Shown piece by piece: positions 7,046 through 14,382 of a stretch of 19,357 bases of DNA. Made by a program: the position numbers and the translations under genes. Position 1 is the first letter of the stretch. Every line of letters begins with the position of its first letter. The notes under the pieces are model-generated. The model did no database searches and was not told where the DNA came from. It saw only the letters and a program-made list of their open reading frames with translations. The stretch is from an uncultured Candidatus Saccharibacteria bacterium (GTDB lineage Bacteria; Patescibacteriota; Saccharimonadia; Saccharimonadales; Saccharimonadaceae): assembly GCA_938036825.1 (NCBI GenBank), contig CALHWD010000003.1:1-19357 (forward strand). Direction: 5' to 3'.

Positions 7046-7573
7046 TTACGCAGCTGCTTTGGCGTCTTCGATGCCATCGAGCAACGCATGAAGGTTGCCC
7101 GAAAGTGCGTTGGTAGTGTCGTGTACTGGCGAGAGCAGCTGTGCCACCACTTCGGCCACCAGCTGATTCTTGCTTGGCAAGCCAGCCAGTGCAGTGACAT
7201 CGGCTGTGTTGAGAGCCTCACCTTCGCCACTAAAGCCGGCAACCAACTGAACTGTTGGATGTGTCTTAGCAAACTCGTGCAACACCTTCGCTGCCATCAC
7301 CTCGTCATCTGGCGAGATTGCATACAGCAATTGCCCAGCCAGGGCCGAAGTGTCGGTATCTTTGTAGGTGTCATGCTGCGCAAAGGCAACACGCACGAGA
7401 CGGTTCTTCACCACCTTAATGACAACACCAGCTTCGCGAGCTTCGCGGCGCAACGCCTGCAGATCTGCCACACTTGTCCCTTGGTAGGTCGCAACGGCAG
7501 TACCCTTTGCTTGTGCGAGAAGCTCGCTCATTTCAGCCACCAAAGCTTGTTTTTTATCTTTGGAAATTGCCAT
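7046..7573 (-). CDS. rplJ: 50S ribosomal protein L10
   Basis: 175 residues. L10 anchors the L7/L12 dimers to 23S rRNA at the base of the stalk. The N-terminus (MAISKDKKQALVAEMSELL), the central TYQGTSVADLQALRREAREAG and KVVKNRLVRVA motifs and the C-terminal helix for L7/L12 binding are all present. ATG 7573 is chosen over upstream in-frame starts because it has an AAAGGA site 9-10 bases before it and matches the family N-terminus. Expression is likely autoregulated through the leader at 7718-7838 and the hairpin at 7686-7717. Confidence 0.97.
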   Translation of the reverse strand: MAISKDKKQALVAEMSELLAQAKGTAVATYQGTSVADLQALRREAREAGVVIKVVKNRLVRVAFAQHDTYKDTDTSALAGQLLYAISPDDEVMAAKVLHEFAKTHPTVQLVAGFSGEGEALNTADVTALAGLPSKNQLVAEVVAQLLSPVHDTTNALSGNLHALLDGIEDAKAAA

Positions 7574-7685
7574 AAGATAAAATCCTTTCTTTGGAGTTGT
7601 AATACCTATACACACCGAGAAGGAGTGCAGTATTACTGGTTTGTTGTTGTATCCGACCGTATTGTTAATGTCCGACATATGCCGC

Positions 7686-7717
7686 AAAAAATCGCCTCTG
7701 CACGATTGCAAAGACGA
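7686..7717 (-). terminator. attenuator hairpin in the rplJ leader
   Basis: On the minus strand 7717-7708 pairs with 7701-7692 in a 10-bp stem (three G-U pairs) with a 6-base loop, directly followed by six T (7691-7686). It sits 113 bp before the rplJ start, inside the leader. It could therefore stop transcription before rplJ when the upstream leader structure is bound by ribosomal protein. Confidence 0.7.
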
Positions 7718-7838
7718 GTCTCAAGTTTCGTACTAAACGCTAGCGCAAGAGGCTCAGGCGTATCCGAAATTCCCTCGGTAGCATACTTATCGGCTGCTTT
7801 GTCGTGCATAACAGCCCGCTACGGTCTTTGGCAATGTC
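7718..7838 (-). promoter_or_regulatory. ribosomal protein L10 leader
   Basis: The minus-strand RNA between the promoter and rplJ carries the known L10-leader elements: GCCAAAGACCGTAGC, a GGGCTG/CAGCC arm, and GCTACCGAGGG. The GTAGC and GCTAC segments pair to close a kink-turn-like internal loop. In other bacteria this structure is bound by L10 or the L10(L12)4 complex for feedback control of rplJL. Boundaries are approximate. Confidence 0.75.
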
Positions 7839-7846
7839 TGAGAAAG

Positions 7847-7876
7847 ATTATAGCAGATGGTGGTAGGTGGATGCAA
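7847..7876 (-). promoter_or_regulatory. promoter of rplJ-rplL
   Basis: TTGCAT (7876-7871), an 18-bp spacer ending in an extended TGC, and a perfect TATAAT (7852-7847). The start is expected near 7840, giving a leader of about 265 nt before rplJ. Confidence 0.8.
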
Positions 7877-7909
7877 GATGTGGAGGTGGCTTTAAGTAAG
7901 TAGGCTTTG

Positions 7910-10069
7910 CTACAGAACTGAAGAATTGGCATTAAGAAGACCATTAATCGTCCTGTTTATTTTCTTAATGCGGCGGTAGCTTGCTTTGTTGACTGTTCTC
8001 TTGCCAAAGTTTTTCTTCCGCCCATTGAGCGCACTCATACTTGCGAGCTGTTTTTTAGTTGGTTCAAGCCGATAGCCAAGCTGTTTACTTAGCTTATACA
8101 GGATATGCGCAGCTTCGCCATATCGTGCCGACTGTCGATCCTTCTCAGTGAGAACTTGGATCTCAAATGGTAAAATGCCCGATTTATGGTCCTCATATAG
8201 ACCTGTTATCTTCGAGACATGGAAACCTTTTTCATTTTCTTCTTTAAACTCTATATATTGCTCGGGATCAATGTTGAAATAGCGTTCTTTAAACTTTGTT
8301 TTGATATAATTGATAAATTCTGTGCGCCCCTCAACTTTGAGTATCTCGTCTCGGCTTGGCGCAGCATGTGGCGTGACAGAGTAACCGTTTTCACTGTAAC
8401 CTTCATCGCCCTGAGCGGGCAGCTGGTTATCTTGAATAAGTTCATCCTGTGAGCGATTAAGGACATTGCTATTATCCACCATTTTAAAGAATATGTCCAT
8501 TAGATTTGCTCGGTCTCTTGCGATTAATGTCATACCAAGAAGATCAAAAAGTATCTCAAGCGAGTTATCTTCCTTTTTATAGTCGAGAAGAGACACTTCC
8601 CTTGGCGTAATGTTGAACCCCTCATAGAGCTCAGCCAGATGCGTATGCATAAGCTTGAGCAAGGAATCTGCTACCTTTTTGTTGTATATATGCGACATCT
8701 CATCTCGAATATATTCTCGAGTGATATTCCAATCTTCGTTCTTTTCCTTATCTGTCTGATCGGTTCTCTTCTTGCTGTATGCTTCTAGAGAACTAACAGC
8801 AAGAGTAGATTCTTGAATCTTTTGGCGTTCTTCTTCCTGTTGTCTCTCTGCTTTTTCTGCCTGCTCTACAAGCCCGCGTGCTAGAGAGCCAACTGACTTC
8901 AAGCGAAACACCAATCGCAGCAGATCAGCAATAATATCACCATTGCCTATCACAATATCATGACCAGACTCTCCACCAAGTACCAGTTCCACACTATAGC
9001 CAGCGCCATTATCAATATCGCCAATTACGGACTCGAGTACTCTGTAGACGATAGTACCGTAGTTTTGATTGCGCTCTTCGGCTGTGATGGTCTCTTCAGG
9101 ACTAGCAGCACTCAATACACCAAGCTCTGATAGTATCTGCTTGGCGAGGTCTACAAAGTGTCCTCTGCCGGTATTGCGCAGCTGGAGGCACGCCACCTTG
9201 CTCCGCAATGCCATTGCTACCCCGTCAAAGCCAATAATCTCACACAGTGGTGCAAGCAATGCCTCGCTCTTGTATGCTAGCTCATAGGCTTCCGATGTAT
9301 CATAGCGAGTGTTGTTAAGTTTATTGAGTGTGTTGACAGACTCCATAAAGATAGTCGATAGCCCAACATTATGACCTGTCCGCAAAAGGTCATCGATATC
9401 AAGCATATTCATTGGTTGTTGCCAAAGTTGTTTCATCATTATTTCGGCCTGCATACGATCATGCATTGCGGCTTCGAACAGCTGGTCTTGTTGACCCTCT
9501 TCAGTCAGGTACTGATTTTCTGTGCCGCCATATGCAGATTGGCTGCTTGCTATGCCTTTGGATTTTCTAAGTCTGCTTACCCTTCTGATAGCACTATAGA
9601 GTGATTCTTTGCTCTGAGCAGTTGGATTTGTCTCAACCTTTTGCGTATTCATGAATTTTTGCCACGAGCTCGATAGTCGTGTTGTGTCCATCATGATTGA
9701 TACGATCTGATTAAACTTTTCTCTTGCTGCTTTTTTATCGTTGCTGCCAGCGTGATCTTGCTCTATTCTTTGACGGAGAGCAGCAAGATTATTGATGTCA
9801 AGAAGCTCATCGCGGTTGCCCGCCGCACAGAGCAAATATGCAGTATAAGCACTGTGGTTGCTATATTTTGCAAATAGCTCCCCAGCAAAGTCTCGCATAA
9901 GGCTCAGGCCCGACACGATTTGCTTTGTTTCAGATTCTGGTATGTCAGTGAGATTGAGCGCTTTTTCGTATATATCATATCGATCTTTATCAAAGCACAC
10001 ATTTGTCTCGTGTGCTGCAGTGCTATTTGTTGGTCTGGCGGCTCTACGCTCTCTCGTTAGATTCGACAC
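7910..10069 (-). CDS. divergent RelA/SpoT-like protein (putative)
   Basis: 719 residues, soluble, GTG start. The C-terminal part resembles the alarmone synthetase domain of RelA/SpoT: FDLLGMTLIARDR (Asp509) fits the D-IGIRII motif, PFEIQVLTE (Glu636) fits the catalytic EVQIRT motif, and ARYGEAAHILYK (648-659) fits the AEYGIAAHWRYK motif. Residues 260-295 (EAYELAYKSEALLAPLCEII) recall the segment following the HD hydrolase domain. I do not find the HD residues or the G-R-K-YSIY motif, and the Asp-Glu distance is about twice that of Rel. A charged coiled coil (400-420) separates the halves. There are no TGS or ACT domains. Activity is unproven; it may be a (p)ppGpp synthetase or a degenerate regulator. 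The gene is monocistronic and its promoter abuts the start. Confidence 0.9.
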   Translation of the reverse strand: MSNLTRERRAARPTNSTAAHETNVCFDKDRYDIYEKALNLTDIPESETKQIVSGLSLMRDFAGELFAKYSNHSAYTAYLLCAAGNRDELLDINNLAALRQRIEQDHAGSNDKKAAREKFNQIVSIMMDTTRLSSSWQKFMNTQKVETNPTAQSKESLYSAIRRVSRLRKSKGIASSQSAYGGTENQYLTEEGQQDQLFEAAMHDRMQAEIMMKQLWQQPMNMLDIDDLLRTGHNVGLSTIFMESVNTLNKLNNTRYDTSEAYELAYKSEALLAPLCEIIGFDGVAMALRSKVACLQLRNTGRGHFVDLAKQILSELGVLSAASPEETITAEERNQNYGTIVYRVLESVIGDIDNGAGYSVELVLGGESGHDIVIGNGDIIADLLRLVFRLKSVGSLARGLVEQAEKAERQQEEERQKIQESTLAVSSLEAYSKKRTDQTDKEKNEDWNITREYIRDEMSHIYNKKVADSLLKLMHTHLAELYEGFNITPREVSLLDYKKEDNSLEILFDLLGMTLIARDRANLMDIFFKMVDNSNVLNRSQDELIQDNQLPAQGDEGYSENGYSVTPHAAPSRDEILKVEGRTEFINYIKTKFKERYFNIDPEQYIEFKEENEKGFHVSKITGLYEDHKSGILPFEIQVLTEKDRQSARYGEAAHILYKLSKQLGYRLEPTKKQLASMSALNGRKKNFGKRTVNKASYRRIKKINRTINGLLNANSSVL

Positions 10070-10079
10070 AGTGCATATA

Positions 10080-10108
10080 ACTGTAGCAAAATTATCAAAA
10101 AATCACAA
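10080..10108 (-). promoter_or_regulatory. promoter of the Rel-like gene
   Basis: TTGTGA (10108-10103), a 17-bp spacer ending in TGC, and TACAGT (10085-10080), an extended -10 type. The start would be near 10073, only about 4 nt before the GTG, so the mRNA is nearly leaderless. The rest of the gap 10109-10267 shows no gene or terminator. Confidence 0.65.
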
Positions 10109-10267
10109 GAGTTGACCTCTGAAGCGTGTGTGTCTCTGTATTATAAAAAATAGGTAACTATACAATTCCAGAAGTGCTCTGTGCTATACAGGCATAATGG
10201 TCTCACGCAGGATAAAAGCTATATACTAAAGTCTTTGCTATGTAAAAATAGCCCCATAGAGTATTTT

Positions 10268-10942
10268 TCACTGAAGTTTTGCATTAATGATCGAGAGGAT
10301 CTCACGTTGTATCTCATGAGGCGACTTATGTGCGCCGCTATCGTTCATACACTGAATTATAGGCACCTGGTAATCTTTAGCGAGGACACCATAGCCAGCA
10401 TGGACGCGCTGCTGGAAATCATTACCTTGTGACTCGAACGTGTCTGGCGTCGTGAGTGGGCCTCGCTGCTGGATGCGATGCATACGCTCCTGTTCGTTAT
10501 TAAGCATAAGAATAATGAGATGATCCGGCGCAAGGTAGCGCTGACTGGTAAATAAAGCAGTAACGTGCCGAATATGTTCTTGGCTCAAACCTTCGCCATA
10601 CCCCTGATATGCGAGTGTTGAAAAATAATTGCGCGACGCAAGGACGGTCTCGCCGCGCTCCAGTGCTGGTTGGATGATCTGTTGCCATAGTTCGCGTCGG
10701 GCAGTGCTGAGCAGCGCAAGGTTGATCTCTGGGTCGCGACGGAGATCGCCGTTTTTGATAACAGTGCGGAGATAGTGAGCAATTGGCGTGGTTTGGGCTG
10801 GGTCATCGCTGCTTGGCTCCTCGACAACCGTCACTGAATGGCCTTGGGCTCGATAGTGCTTCGCGAGGAGATCGATCTGGGTGGATTTGCCCGTGCCATC
10901 GATCCCTTCAATAACAATGTAGCTCCCTCGCTGCTTTGGCAT
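10268..10942 (-). CDS. tmk: thymidylate kinase
   Basis: 224 residues. It phosphorylates dTMP to dTDP with ATP. The P-loop GIDGTGKST lies at 13-21, and a SRN-YFSTLAYQG segment at 103-114 replaces the usual DR(Y/H) motif: Arg104 is kept, but the preceding Asp is Ser. The EEPSSDDPAQTTPIAHYLR region (41-59) stands in for the canonical EPGGT-loop and is slightly longer. These differences look lineage-specific rather than disabling. The start overlaps the HIT gene stop as TAATG, so translation is probably coupled. It is the last gene of the dcd-HIT-tmk operon. Confidence 0.93.
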   Translation of the reverse strand: MPKQRGSYIVIEGIDGTGKSTQIDLLAKHYRAQGHSVTVVEEPSSDDPAQTTPIAHYLRTVIKNGDLRRDPEINLALLSTARRELWQQIIQPALERGETVLASRNYFSTLAYQGYGEGLSQEHIRHVTALFTSQRYLAPDHLIILMLNNEQERMHRIQQRGPLTTPDTFESQGNDFQQRVHAGYGVLAKDYQVPIIQCMNDSGAHKSPHEIQREILSIINAKLQ

Positions 10943-11385
10943 TAGCGCATTATCCTGAAGTAAGGTTTGCGAAGATATATCATCACGTTCTTTTGCTTGT
11001 CATCAATCTTGATGAGATGGGTGTGCTGATGGCCAATTGACTTACTTAGTGCGCTTGGTGCTCGTCCATAGAATGAATAGCCCTTCGCCTCATACTCTGT
11101 TATTGCAGCAAGGCAACCCTGCTGCTCTTCAGGTAGAAGTTCGTGAAATGCCGCAACGTGTCGTCGTGGGATAACCATTAGCTGATCAATGACGCCATAA
11201 TTATCCCAATTATCATATGGATAGCGGTTCTTGATAACAAGACAGTGTTGACGCGTCTCAACGACCTGTGCGCCACCGTCGCGAATGAGTGTACAAAAAG
11301 CACAACCTTTGCCGTGCTCTCGTTGGCTGTCGTCGCTATATCGCTTGGCAGTTGCACGGTCACGAAAAAACGATGCGCTAAGCAT
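10942..11385 (-). CDS. HIT-family nucleotide hydrolase/transferase
   Basis: 147 residues. A CAFC zinc-type pair at 28-31 and the histidine triad GHQHTHLI (His119, His121, His123) identify a HIT protein; family members hydrolyse or transfer nucleotide monophosphates from substrates such as Ap4A or AMP-lysine. Helix-strand features around VIPRRHVAAFHEL (71-83) match the fold. TAATG overlaps at both ends (dcd stop to HIT start, HIT stop to tmk start) tie it into a deoxynucleotide operon, so a role in cleaning up nucleotide by-products is plausible but unproven. The exact substrate cannot be read from the sequence. Confidence 0.9.
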   Translation of the reverse strand: MLSASFFRDRATAKRYSDDSQREHGKGCAFCTLIRDGGAQVVETRQHCLVIKNRYPYDNWDNYGVIDQLMVIPRRHVAAFHELLPEEQQGCLAAITEYEAKGYSFYGRAPSALSKSIGHQHTHLIKIDDKQKNVMIYLRKPYFRIMR

Positions 11386-12131
11386 TAGTATAGCCCCTCC
11401 GCCAAGCCCTCAACGGGGACTGGCATCGCAATTGGCGAAGCATAGGCTCGCGGCAGGAGCATGCGTGGGTGCCAGGCTGCCTTGATGGCAGCGAGGTCGT
11501 TACTTGTGGTTGTTTGGTAGTTCCCTGACGCATGAGCGTACTCTGTCTCTACTGGTCCAGTCGCACTAAAGACAATCTGGGCAATGCGATACCCAACTGG
11601 CAAAACAATATGCTCGCGCTCATTGAGATTATGAATCTCCATCGTCCAGCGATTGATGTAGCCAGGGTCACCCCAACCTGCGCAGTAGCAAGCCGAGATA
11701 CCAATCCGTCCTGTTGTGCTGCGAGCTTGCATGCTGGTCGTGCCAGGCGGCAAGATGCCAATGAATTCATGAGTGTGTGATAGGATGCGCTCATTTGGCC
11801 GCAAGACGATCACTGGATGGTCGTCTGGGATGTTGGCAAGCGCCGTGAGCTGAGCAATCGGCTGGCTCGCAATATGGTTGCGCACACTGTGCCACGGTTT
11901 CGCAATTTTGTATTCACCAAAGTAGCGCTCGACATCTGCTTGGTCGAATGGATTAAATAGCTCGTCGTCTTGCTCGTTACCGCCAGCGTGATAAAAATAG
12001 TAACCGAGTGTCACATCGACACTACTGCCATTGATGTGGGTTGGCGCAGGGTCACAGATGATATGTCCAGCGCGGAGGGCTGCCTTGATTTCGCTATCAC
12101 TATAGATACTGGTTGGCATTACTGGGTCCAT
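11385..12131 (-). CDS. dcd: dCTP deaminase (possibly also dUTPase)
   Basis: 248 residues from ATG 12131. The dUTPase-fold core shows MQARSTTGRIGI (the S-x3-R substrate motif), GDPGYINRWTMEIHN with the catalytic Glu, and PVGYRIAQIVF. It deaminates dCTP to dUTP; some family members also release dUMP directly. No separate dUTPase gene is visible here, which makes a bifunctional enzyme attractive but unproven. It is longer than E. coli Dcd (193 residues) because of an insertion near 55-100. The ATG lies 8 bases from the TATAAT, indicating a leaderless mRNA; ATG 12140 would lie inside the -10 box. First gene of dcd-HIT-tmk, divergent from folA. Confidence 0.92.
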   Translation of the reverse strand: MDPVMPTSIYSDSEIKAALRAGHIICDPAPTHINGSSVDVTLGYYFYHAGGNEQDDELFNPFDQADVERYFGEYKIAKPWHSVRNHIASQPIAQLTALANIPDDHPVIVLRPNERILSHTHEFIGILPPGTTSMQARSTTGRIGISACYCAGWGDPGYINRWTMEIHNLNEREHIVLPVGYRIAQIVFSATGPVETEYAHASGNYQTTTSNDLAAIKAAWHPRMLLPRAYASPIAMPVPVEGLAEGLY

Positions 12132-12138
12132 ATGTCTC

Positions 12139-12181
12139 ATTATACGGCTTTTGCTGGCCGACACAAGCAATATGCTATGAT
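12139..12181. promoter_or_regulatory. divergent dcd/folA promoters
   Basis: Minus strand: TTGTGT (12166-12161), a 16-bp spacer, TATAAT (12144-12139), predicted start near 12132, dcd ATG at 12131. Plus strand: an extended -10 TATGAT at 12176-12181 with a predicted start at 12188, which is the A of the folA ATG; the only -35 candidate, TTGCTG at 12151, has a long 19-bp spacer. The two -35 regions overlap, so the promoters may compete. Confidence 0.7.
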
Positions 12182-12187
12182 ATGAAT

Positions 12188-12697
12188 ATGACGCTATATA
12201 AAAAATCGTTATCCATAGTTGTTGCGTATGATCGTCAGCGTGGTATTGGTATAGATGGTGCCCTGCCCTGGGGGCGAAGTCTTCCGGCTGATCTTGCACA
12301 CTTCAAACAACTAACGACTGGTGGCAGTATTATCATGGGGCGCACAACATTTGAATCAATTGGCTCCAGGCCATTACCTCAACGTGAAAATATTGTCATA
12401 TCACGTACTCCAACGCAGGTACACGGCGTGCTAACGGCGGTATCACTTGAAGCAGCGGTAGCCTTGAGTCGATACCAACCTTGGATTATTGGTGGCGGGC
12501 GATTGTATCGTTATGCATTGCCGTATGTCACAACCATTTACGCAACAGAGGTTGATGCGACGTTTCCTCGTGCTGATGTATTCTTTCCCTGTTTGGCCCG
12601 CGAACAGTGGCGCGAAGTGCATCGGGTACACCACCCTGCCGACAGTGCTAATGCATATGCCTTTGATTTTGTAGAATACAGTCGAATAAACGATTGA
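12188..12697 (+). CDS. folA: dihydrofolate reductase
   Basis: 169 residues. It reduces dihydrofolate to tetrahydrofolate with NADPH, restoring the cofactor that ThyA oxidises. The Met20-loop sequence GIGIDGALPW, the catalytic Asp in LPADLAHFKQLT, the NADPH-binding IIMGRTTFESIG and the WIIGGGRLYRYAL motif are all present. ATG 12188 is chosen because it coincides with the predicted transcript start; ATG 12182 would fall just behind the -10 box. The gene is divergent from dcd and convergent with thyA, so a pathway set is packed head to head and tail to tail. Confidence 0.95.
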   Translation: MTLYKKSLSIVVAYDRQRGIGIDGALPWGRSLPADLAHFKQLTTGGSIIMGRTTFESIGSRPLPQRENIVISRTPTQVHGVLTAVSLEAAVALSRYQPWIIGGGRLYRYALPYVTTIYATEVDATFPRADVFFPCLAREQWREVHRVHHPADSANAYAFDFVEYSRIND

Positions 12698-12743
12698 CAA
12701 ATAGGTATATAGGGTATTTTGCGTCCAATGTAAGAGTTCTCTA

Positions 12744-13682
12744 TTATACGGCAATCGGTGCCTTGATTGCAGGATGAGAATGATAGTCGTCGAGTCGGAT
12801 ATCGTCGAAGGTAAAGTCGTCAATGCGGGTAATTGCTGGATTGAGCCACAGTGTTGGTAGCGGAAGCGGCTGCCGAGTAAGTTGTTCTTCAACTTGATCA
12901 AGATGATTGAGGTATAAGTGGGTATCTGCCATTGTATGAATAAACTCACCTGGCTGGGTCTGTGTCACATGAGCAACCATGCTGAGGAGAAGCGCGTACG
13001 AGGCGATATTGAACGGCACCCCGAGAAAAGCATCAGCAGAACGCTGGTAGAGATGAAGGTCGAGAATGTCTTTTTCGCCAGTTGGCGTTGGGCGCACATT
13101 GAATTGAAAGAGCGTGTGACAAGGTGGTAGCCCGCCAATCGCGACAATATCATCTATCTCAGCCGCGTTCCAGGCACTGACAATGTTTCTTCGTGATGAT
13201 GGTTGATGAATAATTGTATCAATTGCCTGCTGAATCTGATCGACCTCTCCGCCCTTGCCATCTGGCCATTTCCGCCATTGAACACCATAGACCGGACCAA
13301 GATTACCCCAGCGCATTGCAAAATCGTGATCGGTCGCGATACGCTGAATAAATTCACGCAGCTGCGTTTGCCATGCTGAAGAATTTGCTTCGGGTAGTGG
13401 TATATTATTGTGCAGACAATATGCTTTGAAAGGCCATTCGTCCCAAATATGGACATTGTGCTGCGCCAAATATTCAATATTCCCACTCCCCTGAAGAAAC
13501 CACAAGAGTTCATGTACAACGCTACGAAAATACAGTTTCTTTGTTGTGACAGCCGGAAAACCTTGAGATAGGTTATAACGAACTTGCCGACCAAAGACAC
13601 TCCGTGTACCAACCCCAGTCCGATCATCCTTTGTTGCCCCGTTATCACGAATATCGCGAAGAAGATCTAGATATTGCTTCAT
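12744..13682 (-). CDS. thyA: thymidylate synthase ThyA
   Basis: 312 residues. It methylates dUMP to dTMP with methylene-tetrahydrofolate. N-terminal DRTGVGTRSVFGRQVRY, the catalytic Cys188 in GGLPPCHTLFQF, RRNIVSAWN, RSADAFLGVPFNIASYA, and the C-terminal HPAIKAPIAV are all family signatures. It is longer than the E. coli enzyme (264 residues), as in the ThyA subgroup with an insertion near residues 85-140. A full AGGAGGT site 5-6 bases before the ATG sets the start. It follows the uncharacterised gene at 13723-14232 by 40 bp and is probably co-transcribed with it. Confidence 0.97.
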   Translation of the reverse strand: MKQYLDLLRDIRDNGATKDDRTGVGTRSVFGRQVRYNLSQGFPAVTTKKLYFRSVVHELLWFLQGSGNIEYLAQHNVHIWDEWPFKAYCLHNNIPLPEANSSAWQTQLREFIQRIATDHDFAMRWGNLGPVYGVQWRKWPDGKGGEVDQIQQAIDTIIHQPSSRRNIVSAWNAAEIDDIVAIGGLPPCHTLFQFNVRPTPTGEKDILDLHLYQRSADAFLGVPFNIASYALLLSMVAHVTQTQPGEFIHTMADTHLYLNHLDQVEEQLTRQPLPLPTLWLNPAITRIDDFTFDDIRLDDYHSHPAIKAPIAV

Positions 13683-13722
13683 ATCACCTCCTGTCTATAA
13701 TTAGTGCAAAATACCCCTCGCC

Positions 13723-14232
13723 CTATATATCAATCTTTCGCAAAACGGATTCAGACGGTATAATGCCCTTTGTAATATAGTCTGCAAAGATCTGCCCAGC
13801 TTGTTCTCCCGTAAATACCTCTTCCGGATGAATGCGTATCGTAAATGGTTCGCCATCGCGCTGCCAGGTGAGTGGAATGAATCGCTCTTTATCGGCCACT
13901 GGTTTTCGGGCAATCACATAGTGGATATATGGATACTGAGCTGTATGATTATCTGGATCTGGCACACGCACTTCTATAGTCATGCCGGTATTCGACCCAG
14001 CACATTGCATGTAGTAGCCATCAGCCAAGCTATCCTTTGGCACATTCTTTGGATGATCAATACCATCTGGCAAGGCCCACACGCAGATACTAAAGCAGCG
14101 GTTGCCATCGAGGACAGTTGGGTCAGCAATAGCCTGGCTCACCTTTTGTGCAACCTGCTCTGGTGTCTGTGGCTGCAAAAATCGCTCAAGATAACCAACA
14201 CTACCAACGAGTGAGTAGATATATTTTTTCAT
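13723..14232 (-). CDS. hypothetical protein upstream of thyA
   Basis: 169 residues, soluble. No family is recognised. The N-terminus (MKKYIYSLVGSVGYLERFL) resembles neither a signal peptide nor a membrane anchor. The middle contains an aromatic and Cys-containing beta-rich part (NRCFSICVWALPDGID, near 44-59; DGYYMQCAGSNTG, near 71-83), and the C-terminus has a helix followed by ITKGIIPSESVLRKI. A strong GGAGGT ribosome site precedes the ATG. Its close coupling to thyA hints at co-regulation, but no function should be read from that. Confidence 0.75.
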   Translation of the reverse strand: MKKYIYSLVGSVGYLERFLQPQTPEQVAQKVSQAIADPTVLDGNRCFSICVWALPDGIDHPKNVPKDSLADGYYMQCAGSNTGMTIEVRVPDPDNHTAQYPYIHYVIARKPVADKERFIPLTWQRDGEPFTIRIHPEEVFTGEQAGQIFADYITKGIIPSESVLRKIDI

Positions 14233-14320
14233 ATAGCACCTCCGTTACTATGGTGATGAATGAAATAGTATGAGAGTATCACCACTCATTCCATCATATC
14301 ATGTATAGGTAGGCACATAA

Positions 14321-14355
14321 ATAATACTGCCAGCTTCCCCGACTGGCAGTATTAT
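14321..14355 (-). terminator. terminator of rplA
   Basis: A 13-bp perfect stem (14343-14355 with 14321-14333) and a 9-base loop. On the minus strand the stem runs into a T-rich but interrupted tail (TTATTTATG). It lies 27 bp after the rplA stop. Confidence 0.75.
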
Positions 14356-14382
14356 ATAGCGAGTGCAATACTCTTCTCTTAA

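Noticed and set aside
6755..7903. A 382-codon plus-strand open frame
   Set aside because: It is antisense to rplL, rplJ and the L10 leader, has no ribosome site, and its composition is that of a mirror frame.
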